Origin: Nonomuraea jabiensis
GTDB taxonomy: Bacteria; Actinomycetota; Actinomycetes; Streptosporangiales; Streptosporangiaceae
DNA: 64,000 nt
NCBI RefSeq assembly: GCF_014204795.1
Contig: NZ_JACHMB010000001.1
Span: forward strand, 2,914,001 to 2,978,000
Reading direction: 5' to 3'
The stretch's first letter is position 1; each line of letters begins with the position of its first letter. The translations under genes and the position numbers were made by a program. The notes under the pieces are model-generated. The model had not been told where the DNA came from, searched no databases, and saw nothing but the letters and a program-made list of their open reading frames with translations. Positions 9,115 to 19,571 of the stretch are shown here, in pieces.

Positions 9115-9585
9115 CTATGCCGTCAGGTCGCGGGTGGCCGCGCGTTGCAGGGCCGTGGCGCGGGTGACGTAGTCGAGGATCACCTCCAGCTCGTCATCCG
9201 TGTACCGCTCGTACAGCTCCCCCAACGCCGCCACGAACGGCTCGAACAGCTCGCTGAACCCGGCCAGCCGCTCGTAGTTGATCTCCACGATGACCCGCCG
9301 CCGGTCCCGCGTGTCACGCACCCGCCGTACCAGCCACTTCGCCTCCAGCCGGTCGATCAGCCCGCTGACGGTGGCCGGCGCCAGCCCCGCATGCTGGCCG
9401 ATCTCCCCCGCCGTCAGCGGCCCCATGCGTTGCAGCAGGTCGAGCGTCTTCTCCTCCGTCATGCCGAGACCCAGCCGCTCGCCCATGGCGGTGTGGTACA
9501 TCACGGCGGCGTTGCTGTTGTCCCGCCCCGCCATGCTGAGCGCCTCCAGCAAATTCTTTCGCCGCTCCGAAATATCTCTGGACAC
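9115..9585 (-). CDS. MarR-family transcriptional regulator
   Basis: 156 aa winged-helix regulator. The core is L-T-A-G-E-I-G-Q-H-A-G-L-A-P-A-T-V-S-G-L-I-D-R-L (helices 3-4), followed by the wing R-R-V-R-D-T-R-D-R-R-R-V. That pattern, with D-x-R-D-x-R-R, is diagnostic for MarR proteins. GTG start at 9585 with GGAGG eight bases upstream. It is divergent from an FAD monooxygenase gene, and the 50-bp gap holds a 20-bp palindrome. The likely role is repression of both genes, relieved by an aromatic or drug-like ligand. The ligand is not predictable from sequence. Confidence 0.88.
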   Translation of the reverse strand: MSRDISERRKNLLEALSMAGRDNSNAAVMYHTAMGERLGLGMTEEKTLDLLQRMGPLTAGEIGQHAGLAPATVSGLIDRLEAKWLVRRVRDTRDRRRVIVEINYERLAGFSELFEPFVAALGELYERYTDDELEVILDYVTRATALQRAATRDLTA

Positions 9586-9605
9586 AGGTAAAGCCTCCGC
9601 ATATA

Positions 9606-9625
9606 TTTCGTTCGACCGAACGAAA
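9606..9625. promoter_or_regulatory. Palindromic operator between marR-like and monooxygenase genes
   Basis: TTTCGTTCGACCGAACGAAA is a perfect 9-bp inverted repeat around a 2-bp centre. It sits midway between the divergent starts, 10 bp before the monooxygenase ATG. Size and symmetry fit a MarR dimer site. Confidence 0.7.
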
Positions 9626-9635
9626 GGTTACCACC

Positions 9636-10781
9636 ATGAAGGCTCTGATCATAGGTTGCGGCATCTCCGGACCCGTCACGGCGATGGCCCTGCGCGAGGT
9701 GGGCATCGACGCCGAGATCTTCGAGGCGTACGGGCAGGGCGCGGAGGACGTGGGCTCCTTCCTGAACGTCGCCTCCAACGGCCTGGCCGCGCTCCGGGTG
9801 CTGGGCGCGCACCACCAGGTCCTCTCGCAGGCCATCCCCACCCCGCGCATGGTCATGTGGAGCGGATCGGGCAAGCGGCTGGGCGAGGTGGCCAACGGGC
9901 TGCGGCTCGACGACGGCACGGTGAGCCACACCGTCCTGCGGTCCGACCTCTACCGGAGCATGCGTGACGAGGCGACCCGGCGCGGCATCGAGGTCACGTA
10001 CGGCAAGCGGCTGGTCGCGTACGACGAAAGCGGAAGGCAGGTGACGGCCAGGTTCGAGGACGGCACGGAGGCGACGGGCGACCTGCTGATCGCGTGCGAC
10101 GGCGTGCACTCGCGCACCCGCATGATCCTCGACCCGCAGGCCCCCGCCGCCCGCTACAGCGGCCTCTACAGCTTCGGCGGGATCGTCAAGGACGCCGGTT
10201 TCCCCGGCGAGCCGGGCGTCTACAACATGGTCTTCGGCAAGCGCGCGTTCTTCGGTTTTTCGGTGCCTGAGTCGGGCGAGACCTGGTGGTTCGCGAACCT
10301 GCCCAGGCGGCTCGGTGACGTTCCGGAGGACTGGAAGCCGGTGCTGGTCAGGGCGTTCGAGGACGACGCGAACTTCTCCGCCGAGCTCATCCGGCACAGC
10401 GACGTCGGGCCGGGGTCGCCGGTCTACGACCTGCCGCCGGTGCCCGTGTGGCACCGCGGCCGGGTCCTGCTGATCGGGGACGCCGCGCACGCCACCTCCC
10501 CCAGCTCCGGCCAGGGCGCCTCGCTGGCCATGGAGGACGCGGTCGTGCTGGCCAGGTGCCTGCGCGACAGCGGGAGCCACACGAAGGCGTTCGAGCGGTT
10601 CGAGGCCGAACGGCGGCCCAGGGCGGAGCGGGTGGTGGCGTACTCCAGGACGATCAGCAACAGCAAGGCCGCAGGCCCGGTCGCCCGGGTCTTCCGCGAC
10701 CTGATGCTGCCGTACTTCCTGAAGAAGAGCGCGAGTCAGGAGTCACTCGCCTGGATGTACCGCTACCAGGCGAGCCTGTGA
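9636..10781 (+). CDS. FAD-dependent aromatic-hydroxylase-like monooxygenase
   Basis: 381 aa. The N-terminal FAD site reads I-I-G-C-G-I-S-G-P-V (GxGxxG, residues 6-15). The mid-protein D-G motif reads LLIACDGVHSRTR. The third FAD motif reads VLLIGDAAHATSPSSGQGAS. All three fingerprints of class A flavoprotein monooxygenases (PHBH/TetX type) are present. It would hydroxylate an aromatic or polyketide-like substrate with NAD(P)H and O2. ATG at 9636 follows AAAGG. Its 3' end overlaps the convergent DapA-like gene by 39 bp. Regulation by the adjacent MarR protein is likely. Confidence 0.87.
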   Translation: MKALIIGCGISGPVTAMALREVGIDAEIFEAYGQGAEDVGSFLNVASNGLAALRVLGAHHQVLSQAIPTPRMVMWSGSGKRLGEVANGLRLDDGTVSHTVLRSDLYRSMRDEATRRGIEVTYGKRLVAYDESGRQVTARFEDGTEATGDLLIACDGVHSRTRMILDPQAPAARYSGLYSFGGIVKDAGFPGEPGVYNMVFGKRAFFGFSVPESGETWWFANLPRRLGDVPEDWKPVLVRAFEDDANFSAELIRHSDVGPGSPVYDLPPVPVWHRGRVLLIGDAAHATSPSSGQGASLAMEDAVVLARCLRDSGSHTKAFERFEAERRPRAERVVAYSRTISNSKAAGPVARVFRDLMLPYFLKKSASQESLAWMYRYQASL

Positions 10782-11621
10782 GACCGCCGCCTCCCCGGCC
10801 GGGACCAGCGGCAACCGCACGTCCGGGGTCGGGATCAGGCCCTGGGCGTGCAGCACTCCCTTGATCACGGTGGGGTTCGGCTCGGCGAAGAGCGCGGCCG
10901 AGAGCCTGGCCAGCCGGTGGCCGAGCGCCCTCGCCCTGGCGGCGTCGCCCGCGTTCCAGGCCTCCACCAGCTCGACGTAGCCGCGGGTCTGCAGATGCGC
11001 CGAGGCGAGGATCCCGCCGACGGCGCCCAGGGCGAGCAGCGGCGAGATGAACGCGTCGTCGCCGCCCACCACCTCGAACCCCTCGGGCAGATCCCCCAGC
11101 AGGTCCACCGCGTCCTGGTCGATCCCGCCGGCCGCGTACTTCATGCCGGCGATCATCGGGTGCGCGCCCACCTGCCGGAACGTCGCGGCGCCGACCGCCT
11201 GACCCGTCCGGTAGGGGATGTGGTAGATCACCAGCGGCACCGGCGTCGCCTCCGCCAGCGCCTCGAAGTGCGCGATCACCCCGCGCTCGCCGGGCCGCAG
11301 GAAGTACGGCACCGTCACCAGCGCGGCCCCGACCCCCGAGGGCAGGCCCTGCAGCGCCCGGGCCGTCGAACGCGTGTCGTTCCCCGTGACCCCCACCGTC
11401 AGCAGCGCCTGCCGCTCGGCGCACACCCGCGCGCACGCCTCGATCACCAGCTCCCGCTCTCCGGGGTCGAGCGCGGCCACCTCGCCCGTCGTGCCCAGCG
11501 CGACCAGCCCGGCGGCGCCCTGGTCGAGGTAGTCCGAGGCGAGCTTCTCGATCGCGTCCACGGCCACCTCTCCCGACGAGGTGAACGGGGTGATCAGCGG
11601 TACGTGTAGTCCTCTCAGCAT
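10743..11621 (-). CDS. DapA/N-acetylneuraminate-lyase family protein
   Basis: 292 aa (beta/alpha)8 aldolase. Visible family marks are G-T-T-G-E near residue 43, the Tyr of the I-Y-H-I-P-Y-R-T-G segment, and the Schiff-base Lys in I-A-G-M-K-Y-A. These support a pyruvate-type class I aldolase or dehydratase. A true lysine-pathway DapA normally sits elsewhere in actinobacteria, so a catabolic lyase role is as likely. It is divergent from a LysR regulator whose start overlaps a palindrome. The stop overlaps the monooxygenase 3' end. Confidence 0.83.
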   Translation of the reverse strand: MLRGLHVPLITPFTSSGEVAVDAIEKLASDYLDQGAAGLVALGTTGEVAALDPGERELVIEACARVCAERQALLTVGVTGNDTRSTARALQGLPSGVGAALVTVPYFLRPGERGVIAHFEALAEATPVPLVIYHIPYRTGQAVGAATFRQVGAHPMIAGMKYAAGGIDQDAVDLLGDLPEGFEVVGGDDAFISPLLALGAVGGILASAHLQTRGYVELVEAWNAGDAARARALGHRLARLSAALFAEPNPTVIKGVLHAQGLIPTPDVRLPLVPAGEAAVSQARLVAVHPGE

Positions 11622-11680
11622 GGTTCGAGCCTGTCCTGCCCGGACCCGTTAGGTCCAGCGCGGATTTCTTCGGTTGAGAT

Positions 11681-11693
11681 TAAGCTGAGCTTA
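11681..11693. promoter_or_regulatory. LysR-type operator at the LysR start codon
   Basis: TAAGCTGAGCTTA is a perfect 13-bp palindrome whose last A is the first base of the LysR ATG. It has the T-N11-A form of LysR recognition boxes and lies in the 71-bp gap facing the DapA-like gene. Autorepression plus control of the divergent gene is the usual arrangement. Confidence 0.6.
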
Positions 11694-12562
11694 TGCTCGA
11701 CCCGCGCAAGCTCCACCTCCTCCGCGAACTCGCCCGCCGCGGCACCATCGCCGCGGTCGCGGAGGCGGTGACGTTCACGCCTTCGGCCGTCTCCCAGCAG
11801 CTCAGCGCGCTGGAGCGGGAGGCAGGCGTGCCGCTGCTGGAGCGCACCGGCCGTACCGTGGCGCTGACGCCCGCCGGGCACCTGCTGGTCGAGCACGCGC
11901 ACGCGGTGCTGGAACAGCTCGAACGCGCCTCGGCGGCGCTCGCCGCCGCGCGTGGCGGGCCTTCCGGGCCGCTGCGGATCGGCGCGTTCCCGACGGCGGC
12001 CCGGGTGCTCCTGCCCCCGGCGCTCGTCGACCTGACCGGGGCGCATCCGGGGCTGGTGCCGATGGTCTCCGAGATCGACCCCGCCGACGTCTCGGCCGCG
12101 CTGCGGGCAGGCGAGCTGGACGTGGCGCTCGTGCACGAGTACGACTTCGTGCCGCCCGTGACGGACGCCTCCATCGAGACGGAGCCGCTGTACAGCGAGC
12201 CGATGTACCTGACCGACCGGCCCTCCGTGGCCGACGCCCGCGCCGACGCGTGGATCACCGACAGGCCGGGCACCCTCTGCCACACCATGGCGATCCGGGC
12301 GTGCCAGGCGGCCGGGTTCGAGCCGCTCGTACGGCACCACATCGACGACTTCGACACCGTGCTCGCCTTCGTCGCCGCCGGGCAGGGCGTCGCGCTCGTA
12401 CCGCATCTGGCGGCGATCGACCCGCCAGGCGGGGTGACGCTCACCCGCCTGCCGCTGAGCCGCCGCACGCTCGCGGCGTTCCGGAAGGGGAACGGCGAGC
12501 ACCCGGCGATCAGGGCGGCCGTCGCCGCCTTCCACGCGGCGATCCCCCACCTGCCCCTCTAA
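11693..12562 (+). CDS. LysR-family transcriptional regulator
   Basis: 289 aa. The N-terminal winged helix-turn-helix reads M-L-D-P-R-K-L-H-L-L-R-E-L-A-R-R-G-T-I-A-A-V-A-E-A. It continues into S-A-V-S-Q-Q-L-S-A-L-E-R-E-A-G, the LysR recognition helix. The C-terminal two thirds is the periplasmic-binding-protein-like effector domain (A-F-P-T-A-A at about residue 100). It is divergent from the DapA-like aldolase, the probable target. The stop overlaps the convergent TetR gene by 4 bp. Confidence 0.88.
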   Translation: MLDPRKLHLLRELARRGTIAAVAEAVTFTPSAVSQQLSALEREAGVPLLERTGRTVALTPAGHLLVEHAHAVLEQLERASAALAAARGGPSGPLRIGAFPTAARVLLPPALVDLTGAHPGLVPMVSEIDPADVSAALRAGELDVALVHEYDFVPPVTDASIETEPLYSEPMYLTDRPSVADARADAWITDRPGTLCHTMAIRACQAAGFEPLVRHHIDDFDTVLAFVAAGQGVALVPHLAAIDPPGGVTLTRLPLSRRTLAAFRKGNGEHPAIRAAVAAFHAAIPHLPL

Positions 12563-13143
12563 CGCAGCAGCCCGCTGACCAGGTCGGCGAAGCCGGCGGC
12601 GAGCCGTTCGTGCTGCCCGGCCCGCAGCTGGCTCGCGATCGGCTCCATGTGCAGCGTGCCGAGCAGCATGTGAGCGATCTGCTCGGCGTCCACGTCGGAC
12701 CGCCCTTCGGCGATCAGCCGGGACACGTGCCGGTGCCAGGACCGGTAGATCGGGTTCTCCTCCCTGCGCTGCTCGCCGTGGGCCTTCGTGGTGACCCTGG
12801 CGTGCTCGATGGCGCTGACGAGGTTGCCGTTGCGCGCCGCCAGCACGGCCAGGTCCGCGAAGAACGCCACCAGCCGCTCGACCGGCTCCGCGCCCGGCCC
12901 CAGCGGCGGCGGCCCCTCGGTGAACGCCTGCTCGAACTCGCGCGCCCGCTCGCTCATCAGCTCCAGCATCAGCCCCGTACGGCTGCCGAACCGGTGGAAC
13001 ACCGTCCCCTTGCCCACGCCGGCGGCGGCCGCCACCCGCTCGACCGAGACCTGCTCGGGCGGATGCCGCCGCAGCAGCTCCTCGGCCGCCCGCAGGATGG
13101 CCTGCCTGTTGCGCGCGGCGTCGGCCCGCTCTCGACGTTCCAT
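12559..13143 (-). CDS. TetR-family transcriptional regulator
   Basis: 194 aa from the ATG at 13143 (MERRERADAARNRQ). The helix-turn-helix reads V-A-A-A-A-G-V-G-K-G-T-V-F-H-R-F-G-S, standard for TetR proteins. The frame also has an ATG at 13185, but that codon lies inside the operator palindrome and has no Shine-Dalgarno. The start at 13143 has AGGAAAG nine bases upstream and is preferred. It is divergent from a quinone oxidoreductase-like gene, with the shared operator at 13178-13200. Confidence 0.86.
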   Translation of the reverse strand: MERRERADAARNRQAILRAAEELLRRHPPEQVSVERVAAAAGVGKGTVFHRFGSRTGLMLELMSERAREFEQAFTEGPPPLGPGAEPVERLVAFFADLAVLAARNGNLVSAIEHARVTTKAHGEQRREENPIYRSWHRHVSRLIAEGRSDVDAEQIAHMLLGTLHMEPIASQLRAGQHERLAAGFADLVSGLLR

Positions 13144-13177
13144 CCGGTCATTCTTTCCTATGGACAAACTTGACCAG

Positions 13178-13200
13178 TGGTCCATATATTAACTGGACCA
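13178..13200. promoter_or_regulatory. TetR-type operator
   Basis: Inverted repeat TGGTCCA-N9-TGGACCA between the divergent tetR-like and MDR genes. The AT-rich spacer (TATATTAAC) probably contains the promoter -10 region, so TetR binding would shut both promoters. Confidence 0.65.
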
Positions 13201-13225
13201 TCGGTTCAGTTAGAGGAGCTCAAGC

Positions 13226-14179
13226 ATGCGCGCGATCGTCCTGTCGGAAAAGGGCGGCCCCGAACGGCTCGAAGTCGCGGACCTGCCGCGCCCCCATCCG
13301 GGCGAGGGCCAGGTCCTCATCCGCACCCGCGCCGCCGGCGTCAGCTACGCCGAGACGCAGATCCGGGCGGGGACGCTGCCGTTCCCGCTGCCGCTGCCCG
13401 CCGTGATCGGCGCGGAGGCGGCCGGCGAGGTCGTCGAGGTCGGCGAGGGGGTGGACGCGAAGCTGCTCGGCAGCACGATCGTCGGGGTCACCGGCGGGCT
13501 CGGCTCGTACGCCGAGTACGCCGTCCTCCCGGCCGCCATGACGGTCCCGGTACCGGACGGCGTGCTGCCGGACCAGGCGCTGGCCGCGGGGGCGCCCGGC
13601 GCGCTCGCCCTCGCCCTGCTGCACAAGGCCCGCCTCGCCGGCGGGGAGACCGTGCTCGTCGAGGCGGGCAGCAGCTCGGTGGGGACGTACCTGGTGCGGC
13701 ACGCGAAGGAGTTCGGGGCCGGACGGGTGATCGCCACCGCCGGCTCGGCCGCCAAGCGGGACCGGACCGCCGAACTGGGCGCCGACCTCGTGCTCGACCA
13801 CGGCCCGGCCGGCTGGACCGGCGAGCTGCCCGAGGTGGACGTGGCGTTCGAGGCCATCGGCGGCACGACGGCCAGGCGCGTGCTCGACCACCTCACCCCC
13901 GGCACCGGCCGGATGCTGTACTACGGGATGCTGAGCGGGGAGCCCGCCGCCGTCACGGCCGCCGACCTCATGGAGCTCGGGGTGACGCTCACCGGGTGCA
14001 GCGGGCCCGGCTGGGCCGGGGAGGTGTTCGGGACGCACTATCCGGCGATGCTCGACCGGCTCGCCTCCGGCCGCAGCGTGGCCTACATCGACCGGACGCT
14101 GCCGCTGGAGGAGGCCGCGCAGGCCCACCGCCTGCTGGAGAGCCGCGCGGTCACCGGCCGGATCCTGCTCGTCCCGTGA
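13226..14179 (+). CDS. Zinc-free MDR quinone oxidoreductase-like protein
   Basis: 317 aa MDR protein with an N-terminal GroES-like domain. The nucleotide-binding segment reads V-L-V-E-A-G-S-S-S-V-G-T, a variant of the A-x-x-G-x-V-G loop. It lacks zinc ligands and resembles the quinone oxidoreductase/zeta-crystallin group. AGAGGAG precedes the ATG. The neighbouring TetR repressor suggests induction by an electrophile or quinone. The protein at 269-1195 is a separate paralogue of the same superfamily. Confidence 0.83.
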   Translation: MRAIVLSEKGGPERLEVADLPRPHPGEGQVLIRTRAAGVSYAETQIRAGTLPFPLPLPAVIGAEAAGEVVEVGEGVDAKLLGSTIVGVTGGLGSYAEYAVLPAAMTVPVPDGVLPDQALAAGAPGALALALLHKARLAGGETVLVEAGSSSVGTYLVRHAKEFGAGRVIATAGSAAKRDRTAELGADLVLDHGPAGWTGELPEVDVAFEAIGGTTARRVLDHLTPGTGRMLYYGMLSGEPAAVTAADLMELGVTLTGCSGPGWAGEVFGTHYPAMLDRLASGRSVAYIDRTLPLEEAAQAHRLLESRAVTGRILLVP

Positions 14180-14186
14180 CGAACCG

Positions 14187-15137
14187 TCAGGAGGCGAGGA
14201 CCGCGTCGAGCACAGCCTTGGAGCTGTCCTCGGCCTGGTCGTAGTCGCCGGCCGTCAGTGCCACGACCAGTTCCTCCTCGGGCAGGACGAGCAGGCGCTG
14301 ACCGCCGTTCCCGAGGCCGCCGACCCAGCGGCGGTCCTTGGTGTTCACGTACCACTGGTAGCCGTACTCGAAGCCCTCATCGATCACCACCCGCGACCGC
14401 ACCAGCTCCCGAAGCCACTCACCGGGCACGATGTCCCGGCCGCCGTCGAGCACCAGCTGCCCGACGGCGGCCAGGTCGACCGGGCGCAGCCGCAGCCCGG
14501 CCGCGGCGCTCACCGTGTCGTGCTCCCCCTTGGACCACTCGAACGCGTCGATCCCGAGCGGGCGGAAGAGCGCGGTCGCGGCGTACTCCTCCAGCGGCCT
14601 GCCGGCACCGCGGGCGATCAGGCCGCCGAGCACGGCGGAGGCCCCGCCGCAGTAGTGCCAGACCTTTCCCGCCTCCTCGACGACGGGCCGCTCCAGCACG
14701 TACCGGTACCGGTCGGGCGCCAGCTCCATCGCGATCTCGCTGTTGGCGGGGCTGGTATAGGGGGCGCTCTCGTCCCATTCGAGGCCGAGGGTCATGGTCA
14801 GCGCGTGCTCGACGGTGAGATGAGCGCGCTCCGGATCCGCCACCAGGTCCTGATATTCCGGAAATTGGGCCACCAAGGCCGCCCCCGGCTCCGGCACCAG
14901 ACCTTCGCCCAGCGCGATGCCGTACAGCAGCGCCACCATGCTCTTGGACACGGAGCGCAGGTCGTGCAGCGTGTCCCGGTCGAACTCGACGTGCCCCAGC
15001 GCGTCGCCCAGCCGGTGGTCCGGCCCGGCGCCGTAACGCTCCAGCACAGTCTGCCCGCCCCGCATCACCACGAGACCGTGGAAGTTCGGCGCCTTGCCCG
15101 CGCGCAGGATCTCGTCGACCCGCTCAGCCATTGCCAC
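14187..15137 (-). CDS. Serine hydrolase of the class C beta-lactamase/esterase family
   Basis: 316 aa from a GTG start at 15137 with GGAGG six bases upstream; an ATG two codons later and longer in-frame starts are less well placed. The nucleophile motif reads S-V-S-K-S (SxxK). A downstream W-H-Y-C-G-G segment takes the place of Y-x-N, and the general-base tyrosine survives. No signal peptide is visible, so a cytosolic esterase or amidohydrolase is more likely than a secreted beta-lactamase. It stands alone on the minus strand, convergent with the MDR gene. Confidence 0.8.
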   Translation of the reverse strand: MAMAERVDEILRAGKAPNFHGLVVMRGGQTVLERYGAGPDHRLGDALGHVEFDRDTLHDLRSVSKSMVALLYGIALGEGLVPEPGAALVAQFPEYQDLVADPERAHLTVEHALTMTLGLEWDESAPYTSPANSEIAMELAPDRYRYVLERPVVEEAGKVWHYCGGASAVLGGLIARGAGRPLEEYAATALFRPLGIDAFEWSKGEHDTVSAAAGLRLRPVDLAAVGQLVLDGGRDIVPGEWLRELVRSRVVIDEGFEYGYQWYVNTKDRRWVGGLGNGGQRLLVLPEEELVVALTAGDYDQAEDSSKAVLDAVLAS

Positions 15138-15203
15138 GATGTTCCTCCCGAAAGTCGGCACATCCTGGCATACCGCCTCACACAGTGTCAGGTGCAAGCC
15201 CTT

Positions 15204-15731
15204 TCACGACAGCTCTGACAGCGCGCGTTCCCAGGGGAAGCGGTGGGCGCCGGCGTCCGGCTCGTCCGTGGCGAACTGCTGCGGCAGGCCGAACACGACC
15301 CGGACACCCTCGGCGCGCAGCTCGTCGATGCTGCGCAGGAAGGGCCGGCGCTCGGCCAGGGCGCTGTTGACGAAGGGCAGCACGACGACGGGGATGCCGA
15401 GCCCGGGCGCCTCGGCCAGCAGGCCCAGGGCGTAGGTGTCGGCGATGCCCCGGGCGAACTTGTTGACCGTGTTGTACGTGGCCGGCGCGACGATGATCGC
15501 GCCCGGCCGAGGGGGCTTGGGCTCGTGCGGCTTGCGATAGCGGCTGCGGACGGGCCGGCCGGTCTGGGCCTCCAGGGCGGCCACGTCGACGAAGTCGAGG
15601 GCCGACGGAGTGGCGACGACCTGGACGGCCCAGCCCCGCTCCTGCGCCATGGCGACGAGCCGGCCGACGTCCGGGGCCGGTCCGGCGGCGCACACGATGA
15701 TGTAGAGCTCGTCGCCCTGCGGTTCGGCCAC
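15204..15731 (-). CDS. Flavoprotein of the PPC-decarboxylase (Dfp) fold
   Basis: 175 aa from GTG at 15731 (V-A-E-P-Q-G-D-E-L-Y-I-I-V), with GGGAG seven bases upstream. The frame extends further upstream, but with low-complexity arginine-rich translation. The motif A-P-A-T-Y-N-T-V-N-K-F-A-R-G-I-A-D matches the FMN-binding A-P-A-T-x-N-T-x-x-K-x-A-x-G-x-x-D segment of the flavoprotein family (PF02441). The C-terminal CoaB half is absent, so it is not a complete Dfp. It probably acts on a peptide cysteine or binds FMN in another decarboxylation. Same strand as argG, 64 bp downstream of it. Confidence 0.72.
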   Translation of the reverse strand: MAEPQGDELYIIVCAAGPAPDVGRLVAMAQERGWAVQVVATPSALDFVDVAALEAQTGRPVRSRYRKPHEPKPPRPGAIIVAPATYNTVNKFARGIADTYALGLLAEAPGLGIPVVVLPFVNSALAERRPFLRSIDELRAEGVRVVFGLPQQFATDEPDAGAHRFPWERALSELS

Positions 15732-15795
15732 GCGTTGACTCCCGGGGGTTCGGCGGCGCCGCCCATCGGCCGCGCCGCCGGTCGGTAAACGGCGG

Positions 15796-17331
<1,536 letters not shown>

Positions 17332-18066
17332 TCAGGCGGCGGGTTTCCTGGCCTCCAGGATGCAGGTGCCGAACCACGGCCCGCCGTACCAGAACCGCCA
17401 GCCCGCGTCGCGCCGCCGCACGTCCACCACGCCGAGCGAGCGCAGCGTGTCCTCGTACGCCGCCGTGTGCTGGAAGTCGGCGATCAGCATCAACCCGCCG
17501 GGCCGCAGCACCCGGTGCGCCTCGCGCACGGCCTGCTCGCGCCCTTCGGCGTCGGGGATGTTGTGGATGGCCAGGCTCGACACGATCGCGTCGAACGCGC
17601 CGTCGCCGAACGGCAGGTCGCGCATGTCGCCCGTCACCAGCTCGACGCGGTCGGCGACGCCCTCGGCGGCGGCGTTCGCCCTGGCCCTGGCCTCCCGGTT
17701 GCCCGACTGGTCCTTCGACTGCCACAGGTCGATGCCGGTCGCCTTGCCGCGCTCCAGCCGCTGGGCCGCCATCAGCAGCACCGCGCCCCGGCCGCAGCCG
17801 AGGTCGAGCAGGAGCTCGTCGCCCTTCAACCTCTCCAGCTCGCCGGCCCATACCGCGAACTTGCCGCGCCGCGTCGTGTAGAGGTAGCTGGCCGCGCTGG
17901 CCAGCGTGTAGAGCCCGCCGAACAGGAACGCGATGCCTGCCAGGAGGATGTCGAGCAGGAACGAGACCGACGCCAGGGCGAGGAGCACGAGCGCCCCGAA
18001 CGATAAGCCGACCAGTGCCCAGGGAGCGTCGAATCCGTAGCTTCCGTGTCGCTTGCGCACACTCAC
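17332..18066 (-). CDS. Membrane-anchored class I SAM-dependent methyltransferase
   Basis: 244 aa from GTG at 18066; a second GTG two codons later (18060) is also possible. Two N-terminal hydrophobic helices (about residues 12-33 and 34-57) are followed by a class I methyltransferase fold. Motif I reads L-L-D-L-G-C-G-R-G and motif post-I reads G-I-D-L-W. The late motif is V-L-R-P-G-G-L-M-L-I-A. The gene has no Shine-Dalgarno but a TATAAC directly upstream, suggesting a short-leader or leaderless transcript. The substrate is unknown; a membrane-associated lipid, quinone or small molecule is plausible. Confidence 0.8.
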   Translation of the reverse strand: MSVRKRHGSYGFDAPWALVGLSFGALVLLALASVSFLLDILLAGIAFLFGGLYTLASAASYLYTTRRGKFAVWAGELERLKGDELLLDLGCGRGAVLLMAAQRLERGKATGIDLWQSKDQSGNREARARANAAAEGVADRVELVTGDMRDLPFGDGAFDAIVSSLAIHNIPDAEGREQAVREAHRVLRPGGLMLIADFQHTAAYEDTLRSLGVVDVRRRDAGWRFWYGGPWFGTCILEARKPAA

Positions 18067-18187
18067 GTTATATCTCAAGGTGGTCTTGACATGGAATTGA
18101 CCTGACCCGTCCCTTCCTACCGTCTTTCCCGCACAGCGCATTACTAAGGTGGCGTGGATGGGCGCGCAAATGGGGGTTTGACCAGGC

Positions 18188-19558
18188 ATGACGGAGAAAG
18201 AGCGGGGATTCGGCCTGGGGGCGAGCATGGCCCTGACGCTGGCATCGTCCTTGTTGTGGGGAGTGGCACATCTAGCCGCAGAGCGCCGTAAGACGGGCTT
18301 GGCGCTCATGTTCGGATATGTCGTGATGCTGGCCGGCATCCTCATGGTGTTCACGGCGTACAGCACCCACCTGCTGTCGCTGGCGGTGCAGCCCCGCTGG
18401 CTCGTCGGGTTCACCGTGGTGCTGGTGGCGGTGGCGATCGCCTGGACCGGCGTGGTCATCTGGTCCTTCGTCCTGGTACGCCCGCCGAGCTCCGACAGGA
18501 TCGGCCGCTTCCTGACCACGGCGCTGACGCTCGCGCTCTGCGCGCTCATCATGACCCCGACGGTGTACGCCACCAGGCTCGCCTACCTGTCACGCGACGT
18601 CGTGAACACCCTGTTCCCCAACGCCACCGCCACCGCGCCCATCATGGCCCAGGACCCGTGGAACGGCGCCCGCCGGGTCAACTTCCTGCTCCTGGGCGGC
18701 GACGCCGCGCCGAACCGGCCCGGCGTGCGTACCGACAGCATGACCGTGGCCAGCGTGGACACCGAGACCGGCGCGACCACCCTGTTCGGCCTGCCGCGCA
18801 ACCTCCAGCGCGTCGAGTTCGCCCCGGGCCCGGCCAGGGACCAGTTCCCCTACGGGTTCACCGGCAGCGGCGCCGACACGCCCGGCCTGCTCAACGAGAT
18901 CTTCCAGTACGCCGAGGACCACCCCGAGGTGGTGCCGGGCCTGGAGCGGCGCCAGCGCGGGCCCGCCCTGATCAAGCAGACGATCGGCGACATCCTCGGC
19001 CTCAGGGTGGACTACTACGCCCTGGTGGACATGAAGGGGTTCGCGGAGATCATCGACGCCATGGGCGGCGTGAAGGTCACCATCAAGGAGCCCATCGTGT
19101 ACGGCAAGTACCGCGAGGGCCTGCTCCCGGCCGGCACCCGCAGGCTGTCCGGCGAGGAGGCGCTCTGGTACGGCCGCTCGCGCACCAACAGCGACGACTA
19201 CGTCCGCATGGGACGCCAGAAGTGCCTGCTCAACGCGCTCGCCAAGCAGGCCGACCCGATGACCGTGATCAACAGCTTCGAGCGGCTGGCCGCGGCGACC
19301 AAGCGGGCCATCTCCACCGACCTCCCCCAGGACCTGCTGCCGGCCGTCATCGAGCTCGCGCAGCGGGTCAAGGACGCGAAGATCCGCAGCCTCAACTTCG
19401 TGCCGCCGCTGATCAACACGGCCTACCCCGACTGGTCGTTCATCCGCCGCAAGGTCGCCGAGACCCTGGAGGCCGGCCCCGTGACCAGGGCCGGCACCGC
19501 CGCCGAGCGGACACCTGACCCGGAGACCCCGGTCAACCTCGACGCCACCTGCACCTGA
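18188..19558 (+). CDS. LytR-CpsA-Psr (LCP) family cell-wall glycopolymer transferase
   Basis: 456 aa. Four N-terminal hydrophobic segments (about residues 12-30, 40-60, 72-100 and 108-130) precede an extracellular LCP domain. The domain shows N-F-L-L-L-G-G-D, then V-R-T-D-S-M-T-V-A-S-V-D with the catalytic Arg/Asp pair, and L-F-G-L-P-R-N. It continues to Y-Y-A-L-V-D-M-K-G-F and the Y-G-R-S-R-T-N-S-D-D-Y-x-R-M-G-R-Q motif. LCP enzymes move lipid-linked glycopolymers onto peptidoglycan. Multi-TM members are common in actinobacteria. The gene is followed by a strong intrinsic terminator and divergent from the methyltransferase gene. Confidence 0.9.
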   Translation: MTEKERGFGLGASMALTLASSLLWGVAHLAAERRKTGLALMFGYVVMLAGILMVFTAYSTHLLSLAVQPRWLVGFTVVLVAVAIAWTGVVIWSFVLVRPPSSDRIGRFLTTALTLALCALIMTPTVYATRLAYLSRDVVNTLFPNATATAPIMAQDPWNGARRVNFLLLGGDAAPNRPGVRTDSMTVASVDTETGATTLFGLPRNLQRVEFAPGPARDQFPYGFTGSGADTPGLLNEIFQYAEDHPEVVPGLERRQRGPALIKQTIGDILGLRVDYYALVDMKGFAEIIDAMGGVKVTIKEPIVYGKYREGLLPAGTRRLSGEEALWYGRSRTNSDDYVRMGRQKCLLNALAKQADPMTVINSFERLAAATKRAISTDLPQDLLPAVIELAQRVKDAKIRSLNFVPPLINTAYPDWSFIRRKVAETLEAGPVTRAGTAAERTPDPETPVNLDATCT

Positions 19559-19571
19559 CTCGCCTCGTCCC

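Noticed and set aside
13144..13185. Upstream ATG of the TetR gene at 13185
   Set aside because: It lies inside the operator palindrome and has no ribosome site, while ATG 13143 has both a Shine-Dalgarno and the family-typical N-terminus.
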